From Oscillospiraceae bacterium (lineage in GTDB: Bacteria > Bacillota > Clostridia > Oscillospirales > CAG-272): 59,834 bases of DNA. Shown piece after piece: positions 59,709 to 59,834 of the stretch; the first letter of the stretch is position 1, and each line of letters begins with the position of its first letter. The stretch is from the NCBI GenBank assembly GCA_015064385.1, contig SVSI01000013.1, positions 1 through 59,834 on the forward strand. Direction: 5' to 3'. A model generated the notes under the pieces. It had not been told where the DNA came from. It saw only the letters and a list, made by a program, of their open reading frames with translations, and did not search any database. Position numbers and translations under genes: made by a program.

Positions 59709-59834
59709 GTTTTTACGGAAGGAGTGGGATTCTGAACCTATCGCGGACGTCGCTCGTCACTCCCGTTCATTCTCTTTTCCGTCCGCTTTTGTAAAATTGC
59801 CTATGGCAATTTCACGGGGTTCTTCATCGCGGGC
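59709..59834. other. Unassigned right edge
   Basis: Contains the palindrome AAATTGCC/GGCAATTT (59794-59812 region). An open minus-strand frame enters from the edge and ends at a TGA near 59757-59759. Too little sequence to say whether this is a gene end or an intergenic repeat. Confidence 0.3.

Noticed and set aside
1..59834. tRNA, rRNA, insertion sequence, integron or prophage
   Set aside because: No cloverleaf with conserved TTCGAATC-type arms, no rRNA blocks, no transposase or integrase motifs were seen by eye; short tRNAs could be missed without a search tool.

Overview
The window is chromosomal DNA from a low-to-mid GC Gram-positive bacterium of class Clostridia, probably a gut-type member near Oscillospirales or Christensenellales. 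The evidence is strong GGAGG/AAAGGA ribosome binding sites, TTGACA-17-TATAAT promoters, lipobox lipoproteins, a short HisG paired with HisZ, a PyrK/PyrD type 1B dihydroorotate dehydrogenase, RNase J, a DUF6472-like small protein and a class A-looking RNase P RNA. I saw no rRNA, tRNA, CRISPR array, transposase or prophage. It is mainly a housekeeping and biosynthesis region with small accessory islands.

Left part (1-9300): a beta-propeller protein resembling oligogalacturonate lyase; a three-gene cassette (ATP-grasp ligase, ornithine cyclodeaminase-family enzyme, APC amino-acid permease) closed by a terminator; a SulP transporter lacking a STAS domain; a small XRE regulator facing a consensus promoter that carries a 29-bp-phased TTGAGTA array; a TPR-like protein; a YidD-like membrane protein interrupted by a frameshift in an A8 tract; and an SGNH hydrolase.

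Arginine and transport block (9500-15070): argG, an amino-acid ABC transporter whose permease carries half of a solute-binding protein at its N-terminus, and argF. Next come a palindrome-rich island without genes, a large lipoprotein with lamin-tail and CotH-kinase domains, a polysaccharide deacetylase, recG, a SLOG protein, prmC, ddl and an MFS transporter.

Biosynthesis core (26890-46210, all minus strand): a nine-gene histidine operon (hisZ-G-D-C-B-H-A-F-IE) and, just upstream of it, a pyrimidine operon (pyrC-carB-pyrK-pyrD-pyrF-[Na/Pi-PhoU protein]-pyrE-pyrB-pyrI). Each begins at a recognisable promoter. Only IMP-independent steps are here: no carA and no histidinol-phosphatase was found. 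CarB supplies carbamoyl phosphate to both PyrB and the ArgF encoded 27 kb away. A PRPP synthetase at 54-55 kb makes the substrate for HisG and PyrE.

Right part (46400-59834): two small membrane proteins, RNase J, galE, rnpB, a CPBP protease, mgsA, two zinc-ribbon membrane proteins, the PRPP synthetase, a D-2-hydroxyacid dehydrogenase and a PlsC-like acyltransferase with a zinc ribbon.

The most unusual structure is a dispersed, multi-hairpin composite repeat present at seven gene junctions (13.9, 28.4, 30.5, 31.8, 39.2, 41.6 and 48.9 kb). Several host genes take their stop codons from it. In three copies it places an in-frame, SD-like ATG just upstream of hisB, hisC and pyrK. A separate triple 80-bp hairpin repeat lies between pyrE and pyrB.
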